Below are positions 20,837 to 30,916 of a DNA stretch of 64,000 nucleotides, in pieces; position 1 is the stretch's first letter; every line of letters begins with the position of its first letter. Source of the stretch: Mesorhizobium escarrei (GTDB lineage: Bacteria; Pseudomonadota; Alphaproteobacteria; Rhizobiales; Rhizobiaceae); the NCBI RefSeq assembly GCF_935825525.1, contig NZ_CAKXZT010000112.1:1-64000 (forward strand). Reading direction: 5' to 3'. Under the pieces are notes generated by a model that saw only the letters and a list, made by a program, of their open reading frames with translations, had not been told where the DNA came from and did not search any database. The position numbers were made by a program, and so were the translations under genes.

Positions 20837-23638
20837 ATGGCAAGAATCTCTCTAAAGCTCGACGAACTGATCGACGGCGAAGCCTTGCGCAGCGAGATGA
20901 CCGCGCTGACTGCGGCCACGGCAGGCGACGGCTCCGGCAAGGCTGCGCGCACCGGTGTTCTCCAGCTTCTCAAGGGCAGGCTGGTCGCCGGCCGCAGCAT
21001 CGCCGAACGCATGCTGATGGACGACGGCAGCGGCACCGCCTGCGCCGCCCGGCTGTCGCATCTCATGGACGAAATCATCCGCGCGCTCTACGAGTTCGCC
21101 GCCACCCATGTCTATCGCGTCAAAAACCCGTCATCGGCGGAACGCATGGCCGTCGTCGCGGTCGGCGGCTATGGCCGCGGCACGCTGGCGCCGGGGTCCG
21201 ATATCGATCTCCTCTTCCTGCTGCCCTACAAGCAGACGCCGTGGGGCGAGCAGATCGTCGAATACATGCTCTACGTGCTGTGGGACCTGGGGCTGAAGGT
21301 CGGCCACGCCACCCGCAACATCGACGAATGCCTGCGGCAGTCGCGCACCGACATCACCATCCGCACCTCGATCCTGGAGGCGCGTTTCCTGTGGGGCGAG
21401 CAGAAGCTCTATGACGAGCTCCTGCAGCGCTTCGACCGCGAGGTGGTGCGCACGACCGGACCCGAATATGTGCAGGCCAAGCTTGCCGAACGCGACGAGC
21501 GTCATGCCAAGGCCGGCGAAAGCCGCTACCTGGTCGAACCCAACGTCAAGGACGGCAAGGGCGGCCTGCGCGACCTGCAGACGCTGTTCTGGATCGGCAA
21601 GTATTTCTACCGGGTGCGCACCGGCGAGGAACTGGTCGACAAGGGCGTCTTCACCGACACCGAATACCGGGAATTCCAGAAGGCCGAGGATTTCCTGTGG
21701 GCGGTGCGCTGCCACATGCATTTCCTCACCGGCAAGGCCGAGGAACGGCTGCATTTCGACATCCAGCGCGAGATCGCCGAGCGGCTGGGCTACACCACAC
21801 ATCCGGGCCTGTCGGCGGTCGAGCGCTTCATGAAGCACTACTTCCTCGTCGCCAAGGACGTCGGCGATCTGACCCGCATCTTCTGCGCGGCGCTCGAGGA
21901 AGAGCAGGCCAAGCATGTGCCGGGCTTCAACCGTATCTTCCTCACCTTCTCGCGCCGCAAGCGCAAGCTTGCCGGCACGTCTGATTTCATTATCGACAAC
22001 CATCGCATCAACGTCGCCGACGACCTGGTGTTCGAGCGCGATCCGGTCAATCTCTTGAGGTTGTTCTGGTTCGCCGACAAGCACGGGCTGGAATTTCACC
22101 CCGATGCGCTGAAGCTGCTGACCCGTTCGCTCGGCCTCGTCGGCAAGGCGCTCAGGCGCGATGAGGAAGCCAACCGGCTGTTCCTCGACATATTGACGTC
22201 GGACCGCAATGCCGAACTCAATCTCAGGCGCATGAACGAGGCGGGACTGCTGGCAAAGCTGATCCCGGATTTCGGCAAGATCGTCGCCATGATGCAGTTC
22301 TCGATGTACCACCACTATACGGTGGACGAGCACCTGATCCGCTGTATCGGCGTGCTGGCCGAGATCGAGCGCGGCGACGGTGAAAAGATCCACCCGCTTG
22401 CCCACTCGCTGATGCCGGGGCTGAAGAAGAGCCGCGAGGCGCTCTATGTCGCGGTGCTCCTGCACGATATCGCCAAGGGCCGGCCCGAGGACCATTCCGA
22501 AGCTGGCGCCCGGATCGCGCGGCGGATCTGCCCGCATATGGGGCTGTCGGCGGCCGACACCGAAACGGTCGCCTGGCTGGTCGAGAACCATCTCGCCATG
22601 TCGATGACGGCGCAGACCCGCGACCTCAACGATCGCAAGACGATCGAGGACTTTTCCGCGATCGTGCAGTCGGTCGAACGGCTGAAGCTGCTGCTCGTCC
22701 TCACCGTCTGCGATATCAGAGGCGTCGGGCCCGGCGTCTGGAACGGCTGGAAGGGGCAGTTGCTGCGCACCCTCTACTACGAAACCGAATTGCTGTTGAC
22801 CGGCGGGTTTTCGGAAGTGTCGCGCGCCATGCGCACCGCGGCTGCCCGCGAAAAGCTGGCCGAGGCGCTTGCCGATTGGCCGGAAAAGGCCCGCAAGCGC
22901 TATGTCGCCAAGCACTATGAGAACTATCTGCTGGCGGTCGATCTCGCCGACCAGCTTCGCCACGCCGAATTCATCCGCGAGGCGGATGCGGCGGGCAAGA
23001 AGCTCGCCACGATGATCAAGTCCCATCAGTTCGAGGCGGTGACCGAGATCACCGTGCTGGCGCAGGACCATCCCCGCCTGCTTTCGGTCATTGCCGGCGC
23101 CTGCGTGGCGGCCGGCGGCAACATTGTCGACGCGCAGATCTTCACCACCTCCGATGGCCGCGCGCTGGACACCATCCTGATCTCGAGGGAATTCGACCGC
23201 GACGAGGACGAGCGCCGCCGCGCCGAGCGCGTCGGCCGTCTGATCGAAGACGTGCTGTCGGGCAAGAGCTGGCTGCCGGAGATGATCGAAAAGCGGACCA
23301 AGCCGCGGCGCGGCGCCAAGGTCTTCCGCATCCCGCCGCGCGCCGAAATCCGCAACACGCTGTCGAACCGGTTCTCGGTGATCGAGGTCGAGGGGCTGGA
23401 TCGGCCGGGCCTGCTGTCCGAGATCACCGGGGCGCTGTCCGACCTGTCGCTCGACATCGCCTCGGCGCACATCACCACGTTCGGCGAAAAGGTCATCGAT
23501 ACCTTCTACGTCACCGATCTAACCGGCCAGAAGATCGACAGCCCGACGCGCATGGCCGCCATCCAAAACAGGCTGGTCGCGGTCCTCGAAGGCACCGTGC
23601 CCGAGCGCGGCGGCAAGGCCAAGGCCGCGGCCGAGTGA
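20837..23638 (+). CDS. glnD: Bifunctional PII uridylyltransferase/uridylyl-removing enzyme
   Basis: The 933-residue nitrogen sensor that adds UMP to PII proteins (GlnB/GlnK) when glutamine is low and removes it when glutamine is high. It has an N-terminal nucleotidyltransferase domain ([18 protein letters not shown], about residues 112-129), a central HD domain for deuridylylation ([13 protein letters not shown]) and two C-terminal ACT domains (starting near [19 protein letters not shown] and [18 protein letters not shown]) that bind glutamine. Its neighbours mutS upstream and murJ downstream match the rhizobial arrangement. Confidence 0.96.
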   Translation: MARISLKLDELIDGEALRSEMTALTAATAGDGSGKAARTGVLQLLKGRLVAGRSIAERMLMDDGSGTACAARLSHLMDEIIRALYEFAATHVYRVKNPSSAERMAVVAVGGYGRGTLAPGSDIDLLFLLPYKQTPWGEQIVEYMLYVLWDLGLKVGHATRNIDECLRQSRTDITIRTSILEARFLWGEQKLYDELLQRFDREVVRTTGPEYVQAKLAERDERHAKAGESRYLVEPNVKDGKGGLRDLQTLFWIGKYFYRVRTGEELVDKGVFTDTEYREFQKAEDFLWAVRCHMHFLTGKAEERLHFDIQREIAERLGYTTHPGLSAVERFMKHYFLVAKDVGDLTRIFCAALEEEQAKHVPGFNRIFLTFSRRKRKLAGTSDFIIDNHRINVADDLVFERDPVNLLRLFWFADKHGLEFHPDALKLLTRSLGLVGKALRRDEEANRLFLDILTSDRNAELNLRRMNEAGLLAKLIPDFGKIVAMMQFSMYHHYTVDEHLIRCIGVLAEIERGDGEKIHPLAHSLMPGLKKSREALYVAVLLHDIAKGRPEDHSEAGARIARRICPHMGLSAADTETVAWLVENHLAMSMTAQTRDLNDRKTIEDFSAIVQSVERLKLLLVLTVCDIRGVGPGVWNGWKGQLLRTLYYETELLLTGGFSEVSRAMRTAAAREKLAEALADWPEKARKRYVAKHYENYLLAVDLADQLRHAEFIREADAAGKKLATMIKSHQFEAVTEITVLAQDHPRLLSVIAGACVAAGGNIVDAQIFTTSDGRALDTILISREFDRDEDERRRAERVGRLIEDVLSGKSWLPEMIEKRTKPRRGAKVFRIPPRAEIRNTLSNRFSVIEVEGLDRPGLLSEITGALSDLSLDIASAHITTFGEKVIDTFYVTDLTGQKIDSPTRMAAIQNRLVAVLEGTVPERGGKAKAAAE

Positions 23639-23684
23639 CAGCCACCATTCATTTGTCCCAATCCTGCAGGCAGTCTCCAGACGC

Positions 23685-25283
23685 ATGAGCCTTGTCAAAA
23701 AGTTCGCGACGGTCGCTTCCGGCACGCTGATGAGCCGTGCCCTCGGCTTCGGCCGCGAGATGCTGATGGCGGCAGCACTCGGCACCGGGCCGATCGCCGA
23801 CGCCTTCAACGCCGCCTTCCAGTTTCCCAACACCTTCCGCCGGCTGTTTGCCGAAGGCGCCTTCAACGCCGCCTTCGTGCCCCTCTTCGCCAAGGAGATC
23901 GAGACCCACGGCACCGACGGCGCCAAGCGCTTTTCGGAAGAGGTGTTCGGCGTGCTGTTCACGGCGCTGCTGGCGCTGACCATCGCCATGGAACTGGCGA
24001 TGCCGCTGATCGTGCGCTACCTGGTGGCGCCGGGCTTTGCCGACTCGCAGGGAAAGTTCGAGATGACGGTCCGGCTCGCGACCATCATGTTCCCCTATCT
24101 GATCTGCATGTCGCTCGGCGCGATGATGGCCGGCATGCTGAATTCGCTGCGCCGCTATTTCGCCGCCGCGGTGGCGCCGGTGTTCCTCAACATCATCCTG
24201 ATCAGCGTGCTCGCCTATGCCTGGCATAAGGGATCGGACGCGCGCAGCGTTGGCTTCGCACTGGCCTGGGGCGTGCTGGCGGCGGGGGTGGTGCAACTGG
24301 CGATCGTCTGGGTGGCGGTGCGCCATGCCGGCATCTCGATCGGCTTTCGCCGGCCAAAGATGACCCCCAATGTCAAGCGGCTGCTGATCCTGGCGCTGCC
24401 GGCGGCGATCACCGGCGGCATCACCCAGATCAACCAGCTGATCGGCACGGCGATCGCCTCGGCGCAAGACAGCGCGGTGTCGTCGCTCGCCTATGCCGAT
24501 CGCATCTATCAGCTGCCGCTCGGCGTCGTCGGCGTCGCCGTCGCCATCGTGCTTCTGCCCGAACTGTCGCGGGCGCTGAAGTCAGGCAATCTAATCGAGG
24601 CGGCCAATCTGCAGAACCGGTCGGTGGAGTTCACGCTGTTCCTGACCTTGCCGGCGGCGGCGGCACTGCTGGTCATGGCGGAGCCGATCGTCGGGCTGGT
24701 CTACGAACGCGGCGCGTTTGCCGCCAACAACTCGACGCCGATCGTGGCGGCGATCCTGGCGATCTTCGGCTTGGGGCTGCCGGCCTTCGTGCTGATCAAG
24801 GCGTTCACCCCGGGCTATTTCGCCCGCGAGGACACGCGCACGCCGATGATCTTCGCCGCGATCTCGGTGGCGGTGAACATCACCACCGCGCTGACGCTGT
24901 TTCCGCAGATGGGTGCGCCGGGCATCGCCGTCGCCTCGGCCGTTGCCGGCTGGGTCAATGCGCTGATGCTGCTCGGCGTGCTGATCCGGCGCGGCCATTG
25001 GGGCCGCGACGTGCCGCTCCTGAGGCGCATCCCACGGCTGGTGCTGTCGGCGGCGGTGATGGCGGCGGCGCTGTATTTCGCCGAGCACTGGTTTGCCGCC
25101 CAACTTTCCTCGGGCTCACCGCTGGCAATCAAGGCTACGACGCTTCTTGCGCTGGTAGCCGGCGGGGCGTTGCTGTATTTCGTCACCGCCTTTGCCACCG
25201 GCGGCGCGGATTTTGGCATGATCCGACGCAATATCAGGCGGAAAGGCTCCCCGCCGATCGAGAAACAATCTCCAGATCCGTAA
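23685..25283 (+). CDS. murJ: Lipid II flippase MurJ
   Basis: A 532-residue polytopic MOP-superfamily protein that moves lipid-linked peptidoglycan precursor across the inner membrane. The conserved N-terminus SRALGFGREMLMAAALGTGPIADAF, with a loop arginine needed for transport, and the NTFRRLFAEGAFNAAFVPLF motif are typical. Fourteen or so membrane segments are expected from the hydrophobic pattern. It starts 47 bases after glnD on the same strand. Confidence 0.94.
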   Translation: MSLVKKFATVASGTLMSRALGFGREMLMAAALGTGPIADAFNAAFQFPNTFRRLFAEGAFNAAFVPLFAKEIETHGTDGAKRFSEEVFGVLFTALLALTIAMELAMPLIVRYLVAPGFADSQGKFEMTVRLATIMFPYLICMSLGAMMAGMLNSLRRYFAAAVAPVFLNIILISVLAYAWHKGSDARSVGFALAWGVLAAGVVQLAIVWVAVRHAGISIGFRRPKMTPNVKRLLILALPAAITGGITQINQLIGTAIASAQDSAVSSLAYADRIYQLPLGVVGVAVAIVLLPELSRALKSGNLIEAANLQNRSVEFTLFLTLPAAAALLVMAEPIVGLVYERGAFAANNSTPIVAAILAIFGLGLPAFVLIKAFTPGYFAREDTRTPMIFAAISVAVNITTALTLFPQMGAPGIAVASAVAGWVNALMLLGVLIRRGHWGRDVPLLRRIPRLVLSAAVMAAALYFAEHWFAAQLSSGSPLAIKATTLLALVAGGALLYFVTAFATGGADFGMIRRNIRRKGSPPIEKQSPDP

Positions 25284-25307
25284 GTCGAAGCCGATTGTCG
25301 ATTCGGC

Positions 25308-25430
25308 GCCGCCCCTCAACCGCCTGCCGGGACCTTTTCCCCGTCAAGAACGGGGAGAAGGGGTTGGCCGCAACGCTGGCGACCCCTCTCCCCGTTTTTC
25401 ACGGGGAGAGGGTAAGGGTGAGGGGCAGCG
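25308..25430. repeat. Intergenic palindromic repeat, copy 2
   Basis: Terminal inverted repeats of the GCCGCCCCTC / GAGGGGCAGC type enclose two inner hairpins built on CTCCCCG and CGGGGAGA. It sits in the first part of the 454-base gap between murJ and trpS and is related in its ends to the copy at 31,629-31,804. Confidence 0.75.
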
Positions 25431-25464
25431 CAAACCTGAAGCGATTGCCCTGAACTGTGTGTAG

Positions 25465-25552
25465 TTTCAACTTGATAGATGACGGCAGCTATGCTAGGAA
25501 TTTATTCATAGTGCTGAGTCGCCAGCGACCTGCCGTTGAGGCGGGTTTTTAT
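25465..25552 (+). ncRNA. Candidate short leader or small RNA ending in an intrinsic terminator
   Basis: Between the repeat and trpS is an AT-richer stretch. It contains a promoter-like TTCAAC-N18-TATGCT (25467-25496). About 35 bases further on comes a small hairpin GTCG-CCAG-CGAC, then a stem CCTGCC-GTTGA-GGCGGG (25529-25545) followed by TTTTTAT. The arrangement could give a transcript of about 50-60 bases or terminate murJ read-through. No coding capacity is evident. This is pattern reading only, with no known family match. Confidence 0.35.
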
Positions 25553-25737
25553 ATTTCACGTTCCCCAGCTTGAAGCTACAAACAGGGCCTCTTGCGGCGT
25601 CTTACCCAGCCGAGGCCAAAGCCCTGCGCCGCCCAGCCTACAGCCCCTTGATCGCCTCCCCGCTCTCGTCCATAAGCGCGCCGTCGCAAGACTTTCGCCG
25701 CGCGCGAAACGGCCCTCCACAAGCCAGGGAAACATCC

Positions 25738-26805
25738 ATGACCGCCTTCAAGCCACTCGTCTTTTCCGGCGTCCAGCCGACCGGCAATCTGCACCTCGGC
25801 AACTATCTCGGCGCCATCAAGAAATTCGTCGCCCTGCAGGACACCTCCGATTGCATCTATTGCGTCGTCGACCTGCATTCGCTGACCGCGCAGCTTGTTC
25901 ATGAGGATCTCAAGGACCAAACGCGCGCGATCACCGCGGCGTTTCTCGCCTCCGGCATCGACCCGAAGAAGCACATCGTCTTCAACCAGTCGCGGGTTAT
26001 GCAGCACGCCGAGCTTGCCTGGATCTTCAACTGCGTGGCCCGCATCGGCTGGATGAACCGGATGACGCAGTTCAAGGACAAGGCCGGCAAGGATCGCGAG
26101 AACGCCTCGCTTGGGCTGCTTGCCTATCCGAGCCTGATGGCTGCCGACATCCTCGTCTACCGCGCCACCCATGTGCCGGTCGGCGATGACCAGAAGCAGC
26201 ATCTGGAGCTGACACGCGACATCGCGCAAAAATTCAACAACGACTTTTCCGACCGCATTGCCGGCCTTGGTGTCGGCGTCGAGATGAACGTCGGCGAGGA
26301 GACGGTCAACGGCTTTTTCCCGCTCACCGAACCGATCATCGGCGGACCGGCGGCGCGCATCATGTCGCTGCGCGACGGCTCGAAGAAGATGTCGAAGTCG
26401 GACCCGTCGGACCTGTCGCGCATCAACCTGACCGACGATGCCGACAGCATCTCGAAGAAAATCCGCAAGGCCAAGACCGACCCGGAGGCGTTGCCTGGCG
26501 AATTGGACGGCCTGGCCGGCCGGCCGGAAGCCGAAAACCTGGTCGGCATCTATGCGGGTCTCGCCGAGATCTCGAAAGAGGCGGTGCTGAAGGAGTTCGG
26601 CGGCCAGCAGTTTTCGGTGTTCAAGCCGGCGCTGGCCGACCTTGCCGTGGAAAAGCTGGCGCCGGTCGCCGGCGAAATGCGCCGCATTTCCGGCGATCGC
26701 GCCTATGTCGACGCGGTGCTGAGCGACGGCGGCGAGCGGGCCGGCCTGCTGGCCGAGGCGACGATGAAGACCGTGCGCGACATCATCGGCCTGCTGCAGG
26801 GTTAA
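25738..26805 (+). CDS. trpS: Tryptophanyl-tRNA synthetase
   Basis: A 355-residue class I aminoacyl-tRNA synthetase that charges tRNA-Trp. The HIGH-type motif PTGNLHLGN is at about residues 14-22 and KMSKS at 217-221. The ATG at 25738 is preceded by AGGGAA and gives the standard [16 protein letters not shown] start. The open frame back to 25570 has no family similarity and is rejected as N-terminus. Confidence 0.96.
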   Translation: MTAFKPLVFSGVQPTGNLHLGNYLGAIKKFVALQDTSDCIYCVVDLHSLTAQLVHEDLKDQTRAITAAFLASGIDPKKHIVFNQSRVMQHAELAWIFNCVARIGWMNRMTQFKDKAGKDRENASLGLLAYPSLMAADILVYRATHVPVGDDQKQHLELTRDIAQKFNNDFSDRIAGLGVGVEMNVGEETVNGFFPLTEPIIGGPAARIMSLRDGSKKMSKSDPSDLSRINLTDDADSISKKIRKAKTDPEALPGELDGLAGRPEAENLVGIYAGLAEISKEAVLKEFGGQQFSVFKPALADLAVEKLAPVAGEMRRISGDRAYVDAVLSDGGERAGLLAEATMKTVRDIIGLLQG

Positions 26806-26892
26806 TCTGCAGCCAATATTGCTACATCCGCCGGTCGCTTGCAGCCGGGCTGTGGCGGTGGCAGATTGCGCCGAAACCATCGAAGGTAGAAT

Positions 26893-27384
26893 ATGGTCTC
26901 CAAACGCCTCAGCCGCGAAGCCGGCCATCGCCGCAAGTTCTTGGCGATCATCGACGACACGCCCGAATGCGAACGGGCCGTCGTCTACGCCTCGAAGCGC
27001 GCGCAGAGCACCAGCGGGGTGCTGGTGCTGCTCTACGTTATCGAGCCCGACGATTTCCAGCATTGGCTGGGTGTCGAGAAGATCATGCGCGAGGAGGCCA
27101 CCGCCACCGCGCGCGCCGCACTGGACAGCTATGCCAACAAGGTGCGCCAGAAACTCGGCATCGAGCCGGAACTGGTGGTGCGCGAAGGCAAGCCGACCGA
27201 AGAGATCCACAAATTGATCGAGGAAGACCAGGATATTGCCATCCTCGTGCTGGCGGCCGGCGCCGGCAAGGAGGGGCCGGGGCCGCTGGTCGGCGCGGTC
27301 GCCGGCAAGGGCGCCGCCTTCCCGATCCCGGTGACGGTGGTGCCGCAGAACCTGTCGGACGAAGAAATCGACAGCCTCGCCTGA
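26893..27384 (+). CDS. Universal stress protein (UspA family)
   Basis: A 163-residue cytosolic protein with the Usp fold. The N-terminal strand KFLAIIDDTPECERAVVYA carries the early aspartate. The later VLAAGAGKEGPGPLVGAVAGKGAAFPIPVTVVP region approximates the ATP-binding Gx2Gx9G(S/T) signature. It lies 87 bases after trpS on the same strand, a location often seen in rhizobia. Its exact role is unknown. Confidence 0.88.
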   Translation: MVSKRLSREAGHRRKFLAIIDDTPECERAVVYASKRAQSTSGVLVLLYVIEPDDFQHWLGVEKIMREEATATARAALDSYANKVRQKLGIEPELVVREGKPTEEIHKLIEEDQDIAILVLAAGAGKEGPGPLVGAVAGKGAAFPIPVTVVPQNLSDEEIDSLA

Positions 27385-27439
27385 GGTGCGCTGATATTCA
27401 GGCGATGCCGGCCTGCAAACGGCGGCTTCCTCCGCTTAC

Positions 27440-27483
27440 CTACAGCGCCGCGCGCCCTCTTGGGCGCGCAAAGGACGCTGTAG
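27440..27483. repeat. Short palindromic repeat (CTACAGCG/CGCTGTAG ends)
   Basis: An inverted repeat with outer arms CTACAGCG and CGCTGTAG and inner arms GCGCGCC and GGGCGCGC around CTCTT. The related string GCGCAAAGGAC recurs at about 33,117-33,127. It resembles a small palindrome I remember from mesorhizobial intergenic regions; that is recall, not a search. Confidence 0.65.
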
Positions 27484-27495
27484 AACTTTGACTTT

Positions 27496-27540
27496 GCGCA
27501 TGACCTTTCCAAAATCGATCTCGATTTCGGGGTCATGCGC
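27496..27540. repeat. GCGCATGACC palindrome
   Basis: An imperfect 45-base palindrome with arms GCGCATGACC and GGTCATGCGC around AAAATCGATCTCGATTT. It directly follows the preceding palindrome in the 379-base gap between usp and nfu. The rest of that gap holds only the nfu promoter. Confidence 0.65.
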
Positions 27541-27690
27541 GGGCTCACGTACCCAAAAGTACGCTCCGCTCCGGTTCTCGGAAACCGCCATTTTCGGCTC
27601 GGCCTGACCTGAATCTCAACACACCTCAAAGTATGTTGCAGAAGACCGCAAAAACATTCTCCCAGCCAGCCGTTCCGGCGATGGCTTTCG

Positions 27691-27719
27691 CTTGAATGTC
27701 CTGCCGATAAGGCCTATTT
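27691..27719 (+). promoter_or_regulatory. Probable housekeeping promoter of the Nfu gene
   Basis: CTTGAA (27691-27696) and CTATTT (27714-27719) are separated by 17 bases, a good match to the alphaproteobacterial housekeeping consensus CTTGAC-N17-CTATAT. The Nfu start codon lies 44 bases downstream. Confidence 0.5.
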
Positions 27720-27763
27720 AGAATTATTCCAAACTATGCGCCCGAATGGGCACGGAGACATCC

Positions 27764-28333
27764 ATGTTCATCCAGACCGAATCGACGCCAAATCCGGCGA
27801 CATTGAAGTTCCTGCCCGGCAAGGAAGTGCTTGTCGAAGGCACCGCCGATTTCCGCGATGCCGACAGCGCTGCCGCGGCTTCGCCGCTGGCCGGCCGGCT
27901 GTTCGAGATCCCGGGCGTCACCGGCGTCTTCTTCGGCTATGATTTCGTCACCGTGACCAAGGACGGCCCCGACTGGCAGCATCTGAAGCCGGCGATCCTC
28001 GGCGCCATCATGGAGCACTTCATGTCCGGCGCGCCTGTCATGGCCAGGGCCGGCCCCGCTGCCGAGACCAGCCAGACCGGAGAATTCTACGACAAGGCCG
28101 ACGAGGAACTGGTCATCACCATCAAGGAACTGCTCGACACGCGGGTGCGCCCGGCGGTCGCCCAGGACGGTGGCGACATCACCTTCCGCGGCTTCGAGAA
28201 CGGCACCGTGTTCCTGCACATGAAGGGCGCCTGCGCCGGTTGCCCGTCGTCGACGGCGACGCTGAAGCACGGCATCCAGAACCTGCTCCGGCATTTTGTG
28301 CCCGAGGTGCAGCAGGTCGAACAGGTCTCTTGA
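27764..28333 (+). CDS. Nfu-type iron-sulfur cluster carrier
   Basis: A 189-residue Fe-S scaffold/carrier. The N-terminal Nfu_N domain begins with the conserved FIQTESTPNPATLKFLPG. The C-terminal NifU-like domain has RPAVAQDGGDI and the cluster-binding CAGC of GACAGCPSS. It passes 4Fe-4S clusters to target apoproteins. The ATG at 27764, behind GGAG, is preferred to one six codons upstream because homologues start at MFIQTE. A strong terminator follows. Confidence 0.93.
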   Translation: MFIQTESTPNPATLKFLPGKEVLVEGTADFRDADSAAAASPLAGRLFEIPGVTGVFFGYDFVTVTKDGPDWQHLKPAILGAIMEHFMSGAPVMARAGPAAETSQTGEFYDKADEELVITIKELLDTRVRPAVAQDGGDITFRGFENGTVFLHMKGACAGCPSSTATLKHGIQNLLRHFVPEVQQVEQVS

Positions 28334-28375
28334 GAGACAAACGTCTAGGAACAATTCGCACTCGAGCCAAAACAA

Positions 28376-28408
28376 AAAACCGGGCCGAATTGCCCGGTTT
28401 TCTGTTTT
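28376..28408. terminator. Bidirectional intrinsic terminator
   Basis: A perfect 10-bp stem AAAACCGGGC / GCCCGGTTTT with a 6-base loop, followed by TCTGTTTT on the plus strand and preceded by an A-run that becomes a U-run on the minus strand. It sits between the convergent nfu and L,D-transpeptidase genes and can serve both. Confidence 0.9.
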
Positions 28409-28445
28409 GGGACGTCAGTTGTTGCCTAGACGGTCCGCGTAATCT

Positions 28446-29063
28446 CTAGAGAACGATAACCTTGGCGCCGACCGAGGTGCGGTCGTAAAGGTCGATGATG
28501 TCCTGATTCATCAGCCGGATGCAGCCCGACGACATCGCCTTGCCGATCGAGTTCCACTCCGGGCTGCCATGCAGGCGGTAGCCTGAATCGCCACCTTTGT
28601 TGAACAGATACAGGGCGCGCGCGCCGAGTGGGTTGGTCAATCCGGGATCCATGCCGCCGGCAAATTTTGCGAGTTCCGGCTGGCGCTTGATCATCGCCGA
28701 AGGCGGCGTCCAGGTCGGCCATTCGCGCTTCACCGCGATGCGGGCGGTGCCGCGCCATTCAAAACCCTCGCGACCGACGCCGATGCCGTAACGCATCGCC
28801 TCGCCACCGCCCATGACGTAGTAGAGAAACTTGTTCTGCGTATCGACGACGATGGTGCCCGGCCTTTCATCGGTGTCGTAGCTAACGATCTGCCGGCGGT
28901 ACTTGAACGGCACCTTTTCGATCGGAACGCGCGGCAGTTGATAGCCTGCATCGGTCATCGGGCCATAGTTGTTGGTGAAGATCTGCGAGCCGATGGTGCT
29001 GCAACCAGCAATTGCCGTCGACAGCGCAAGTGCGGCGACGATTGCGAATGACTTCATGCGCAT
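28446..29063 (-). CDS. L,D-transpeptidase lipoprotein (YkuD domain)
   Basis: A 205-residue cell-wall enzyme that forms 3-3 peptidoglycan cross-links or attaches outer-membrane proteins to the wall. It has a signal sequence with lipobox IAGC (Cys21 when starting at 29063), so it is probably lipid-anchored. The YkuD catalytic pattern is clear: HGSPEWNSIGKAMSSGCIRL, with the His and the Cys nucleophile in SSGCIR. Two ATGs (29061-29063 and 29055-29057) are possible starts, both leaving the signal intact. Confidence 0.92.
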   Translation of the reverse strand: MRMKSFAIVAALALSTAIAGCSTIGSQIFTNNYGPMTDAGYQLPRVPIEKVPFKYRRQIVSYDTDERPGTIVVDTQNKFLYYVMGGGEAMRYGIGVGREGFEWRGTARIAVKREWPTWTPPSAMIKRQPELAKFAGGMDPGLTNPLGARALYLFNKGGDSGYRLHGSPEWNSIGKAMSSGCIRLMNQDIIDLYDRTSVGAKVIVL

Positions 29064-29289
29064 GAAAAGGTCCGATGCCCCGCCCGAAAGATAGCGGCAC
29101 GAGACGGCCGCCTTGTCGCCATCATTCATGCTGGCATTTGCTTTGCTTGCCAAGCGCGCGATGCCTATATGCAGGGGCTTACATGCCGGTAAGTCGGTAC
29201 CTGTGGCTTTTCGGCAACGGCACTCATAAGATTATGTAGGAAATTCAATGGGGCGGCTCGCCAGGCCGCCGGAAGTTGAGGAACCAATC

Positions 29290-29712
29290 ATGAATGTCGG
29301 AGATGCCGCCCAGCGTTCCGGCCTGCCGGCCAAGACCATTCGCTACTATGAGGAGATCGGCCTGATCCGACCGCAGCGCGCCGGCAATGGCTACCGCGAC
29401 TATTGCGGCGACGATATCCACCGGCTGACTTTTCTGCGCCGCGCGCGCAGTCTCGGCTTTTCCATCGACGACTGCCGCCAGCTGATGGCGCTCTACCAGG
29501 ACCGCAGCCGCGCCAGCCATGACGTGCGCGAGATCGCCGCCGCGCATGTGACGGCAATCGAGGAGAAGGTGCGCGAGCTGCAGTCGATGCGCTCGACCCT
29601 GCAGAAGCTGATCCATGCCTGCCACGGCGACGACAGACCGGACTGCCCGATCCTTGACGATATTGCGGGGGCGTCCTCGCCAGGTGATAAAGTCGTTCCC
29701 GCACAGGTGTGA
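29290..29712 (+). CDS. hmrR: Copper-responsive MerR-family regulator (CueR/HmrR)
   Basis: A 140-residue regulator with an N-terminal winged helix (VGDAAQRSGLPAKTIRYYEEIGLI), a dimerisation helix and a C-terminal metal loop with Cys111 and Cys119 (CHGDDRPDCPIL). That spacing equals Cys112/Cys120 of E. coli CueR, which binds Cu(I) in a linear site. It should activate promoters with a 19-base spacer, such as the one before copA about 8.7 kb away. The ATG at 29290 is chosen over one at 29248 because the family starts at this helix. Confidence 0.9.
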   Translation: MNVGDAAQRSGLPAKTIRYYEEIGLIRPQRAGNGYRDYCGDDIHRLTFLRRARSLGFSIDDCRQLMALYQDRSRASHDVREIAAAHVTAIEEKVRELQSMRSTLQKLIHACHGDDRPDCPILDDIAGASSPGDKVVPAQV

Positions 29713-29716
29713 AGGT

Positions 29717-29735
29717 TCCGCGTCGTCGACGCGGA
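29717..29735. repeat. Perfect short palindrome after the CueR gene
   Basis: TCCGCGTCG-T-CGACGCGGA lies 5 bases past the regulator stop. No T-run follows, so it is a weak terminator candidate at best. Confidence 0.35.
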
Positions 29736-29826
29736 TGGGAGGGCCTGACCTTCGAAGGGATAATCGCCGCAGATAAATGAGCCCGTGCCGTCAGCACGAA
29801 GAGACCATGCGCGAGCTCCGGTGGTG

Positions 29827-30615
29827 CTATTCGTGCCGCCAGATCCTGTAGGCCGAGATCACTAGTATTGCCGCCAGCAGCGGGAGCAGGATTTGCTCGG
29901 GGACCAATCCAAGCAACTGCCCGCCGATATATGCTCCGACAATCGAACCGACAGCCATGGCCAGCAAGAACGCCTTATTCCTGCCGATGACCGAAAAGCT
30001 TTGGTCGCGGCTGTAGCGGGTGAAGCCGACCAGCATGGTCGGCAGGCTTACCGCCAGCGATAGAGAACCCGCCAGCTTGATGTCGGCACCGAACAGCAGG
30101 ACAAGTGTCGGGACGAGCAGTTCACCGCCTGCCACGCCGAGCAGGGATGCCACGACGCCGATGGCAAACCCTGCAATGATCCCGGCGACGATCAACGCGG
30201 CTCCGGTTACCAATTGCAATCCTGCAGCACCAGGATCATGGCCGAAAACCAGGACAATCGCGATAAGGATCAGCAGCGCGGCTATTACCTTGTGAAGCGT
30301 TTCGGACCGGAGGCGCGTTGCCCATCCTGCCCCAAACCAGGCGCCTAGAAGGCTGCCCGCCAGGAGATTGAGTATGATTGGCCATTGTGCGGCTACCGAG
30401 GCTAGCGGCACCGTGGCGGCCCGGAATGGCAGCGCTGCAGCGACGACAACCAGGCTGGCGGCCTTGTTCAAGATCACGGCTTCAAGGGCGGCAAATCGAA
30501 ACAGACCGATCAGGAACGGCAGGCGAAACTCTGAACCGCCAAGGCCGATCAAGCCGCCAAGCGAACCAACGCCAGTTCCAACTGCAAATGCACCAAGGCC
30601 ACGCCGCTCAATCAT
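29827..30615 (-). CDS. TSUP-family (TauE/SafE) membrane permease
   Basis: A 262-residue polytopic inner-membrane protein. The paired glycine-rich motifs GGLIGLGGSEFRLP and GVVASLLGVAGGELLVP are the internal repeat typical of the sulfite exporter TauE/SafE family, which carries sulfur anions or organosulfur compounds. No sulfur metabolism gene is next to it, so the substrate is open. It is convergent with the CueR gene. Confidence 0.87.
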   Translation of the reverse strand: MIERRGLGAFAVGTGVGSLGGLIGLGGSEFRLPFLIGLFRFAALEAVILNKAASLVVVAAALPFRAATVPLASVAAQWPIILNLLAGSLLGAWFGAGWATRLRSETLHKVIAALLILIAIVLVFGHDPGAAGLQLVTGAALIVAGIIAGFAIGVVASLLGVAGGELLVPTLVLLFGADIKLAGSLSLAVSLPTMLVGFTRYSRDQSFSVIGRNKAFLLAMAVGSIVGAYIGGQLLGLVPEQILLPLLAAILVISAYRIWRHE

Positions 30616-30679
30616 GGAACCGCTATGCCGTGGCGAGACCCGGAATGCCAGCCGTTGTGCAGGTTGGGTTTTCCAGCGA

Positions 30680-30916
30680 TCAAGCGGTACCGTCGATGCG
30701 CTCGGCTATAGCGAATGCCTGTAGGTTCCTTGCCTTGCCGTGGTCTGCTTCGGCGTTGGCGATAATCGAGAAGAACGCCGCACGGGCGATGTCCTTCTTT
30801 GACGCATTCGGGTGTTCCTTCCTGGCCGCTTTGATCAATTGCTTGGGTGCCATGTCAGGCGTCACGACCCGCATCAGGGTGTCGGCTATCGCCTGCATCT
30901 CGTCCGCGTTCATCAT
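30680..30916 (-). CDS. Conserved small protein of unknown function
   Basis: A 78-residue, mostly helical, charged protein (MMNADEMQAIADTLMRVV, then KQLIKAARKEHPNASKKDIARAAFFSI). An excellent AGGGGAG ribosome site precedes two tandem ATGs at 30911-30916. I do not recognise a named domain; the KKDIARAAFFSI part looks like a short helix-turn-helix. The frame extends to 31021 but lacks a start signal there. Confidence 0.62.
   Translation of the reverse strand: MMNADEMQAIADTLMRVVTPDMAPKQLIKAARKEHPNASKKDIARAAFFSIIANAEADHGKARNLQAFAIAERIDGTA

Noticed and set aside
21131..23470. A 779-codon open frame antisense to glnD
   Set aside because: It lies wholly inside a clear gene, its translation is low-complexity and shows no domain, and such mirror frames are expected at this GC content.
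25576..27210. A 544-codon antisense frame across trpS and usp
   Set aside because: It overlaps two certain genes on the other strand and has no recognisable motif.
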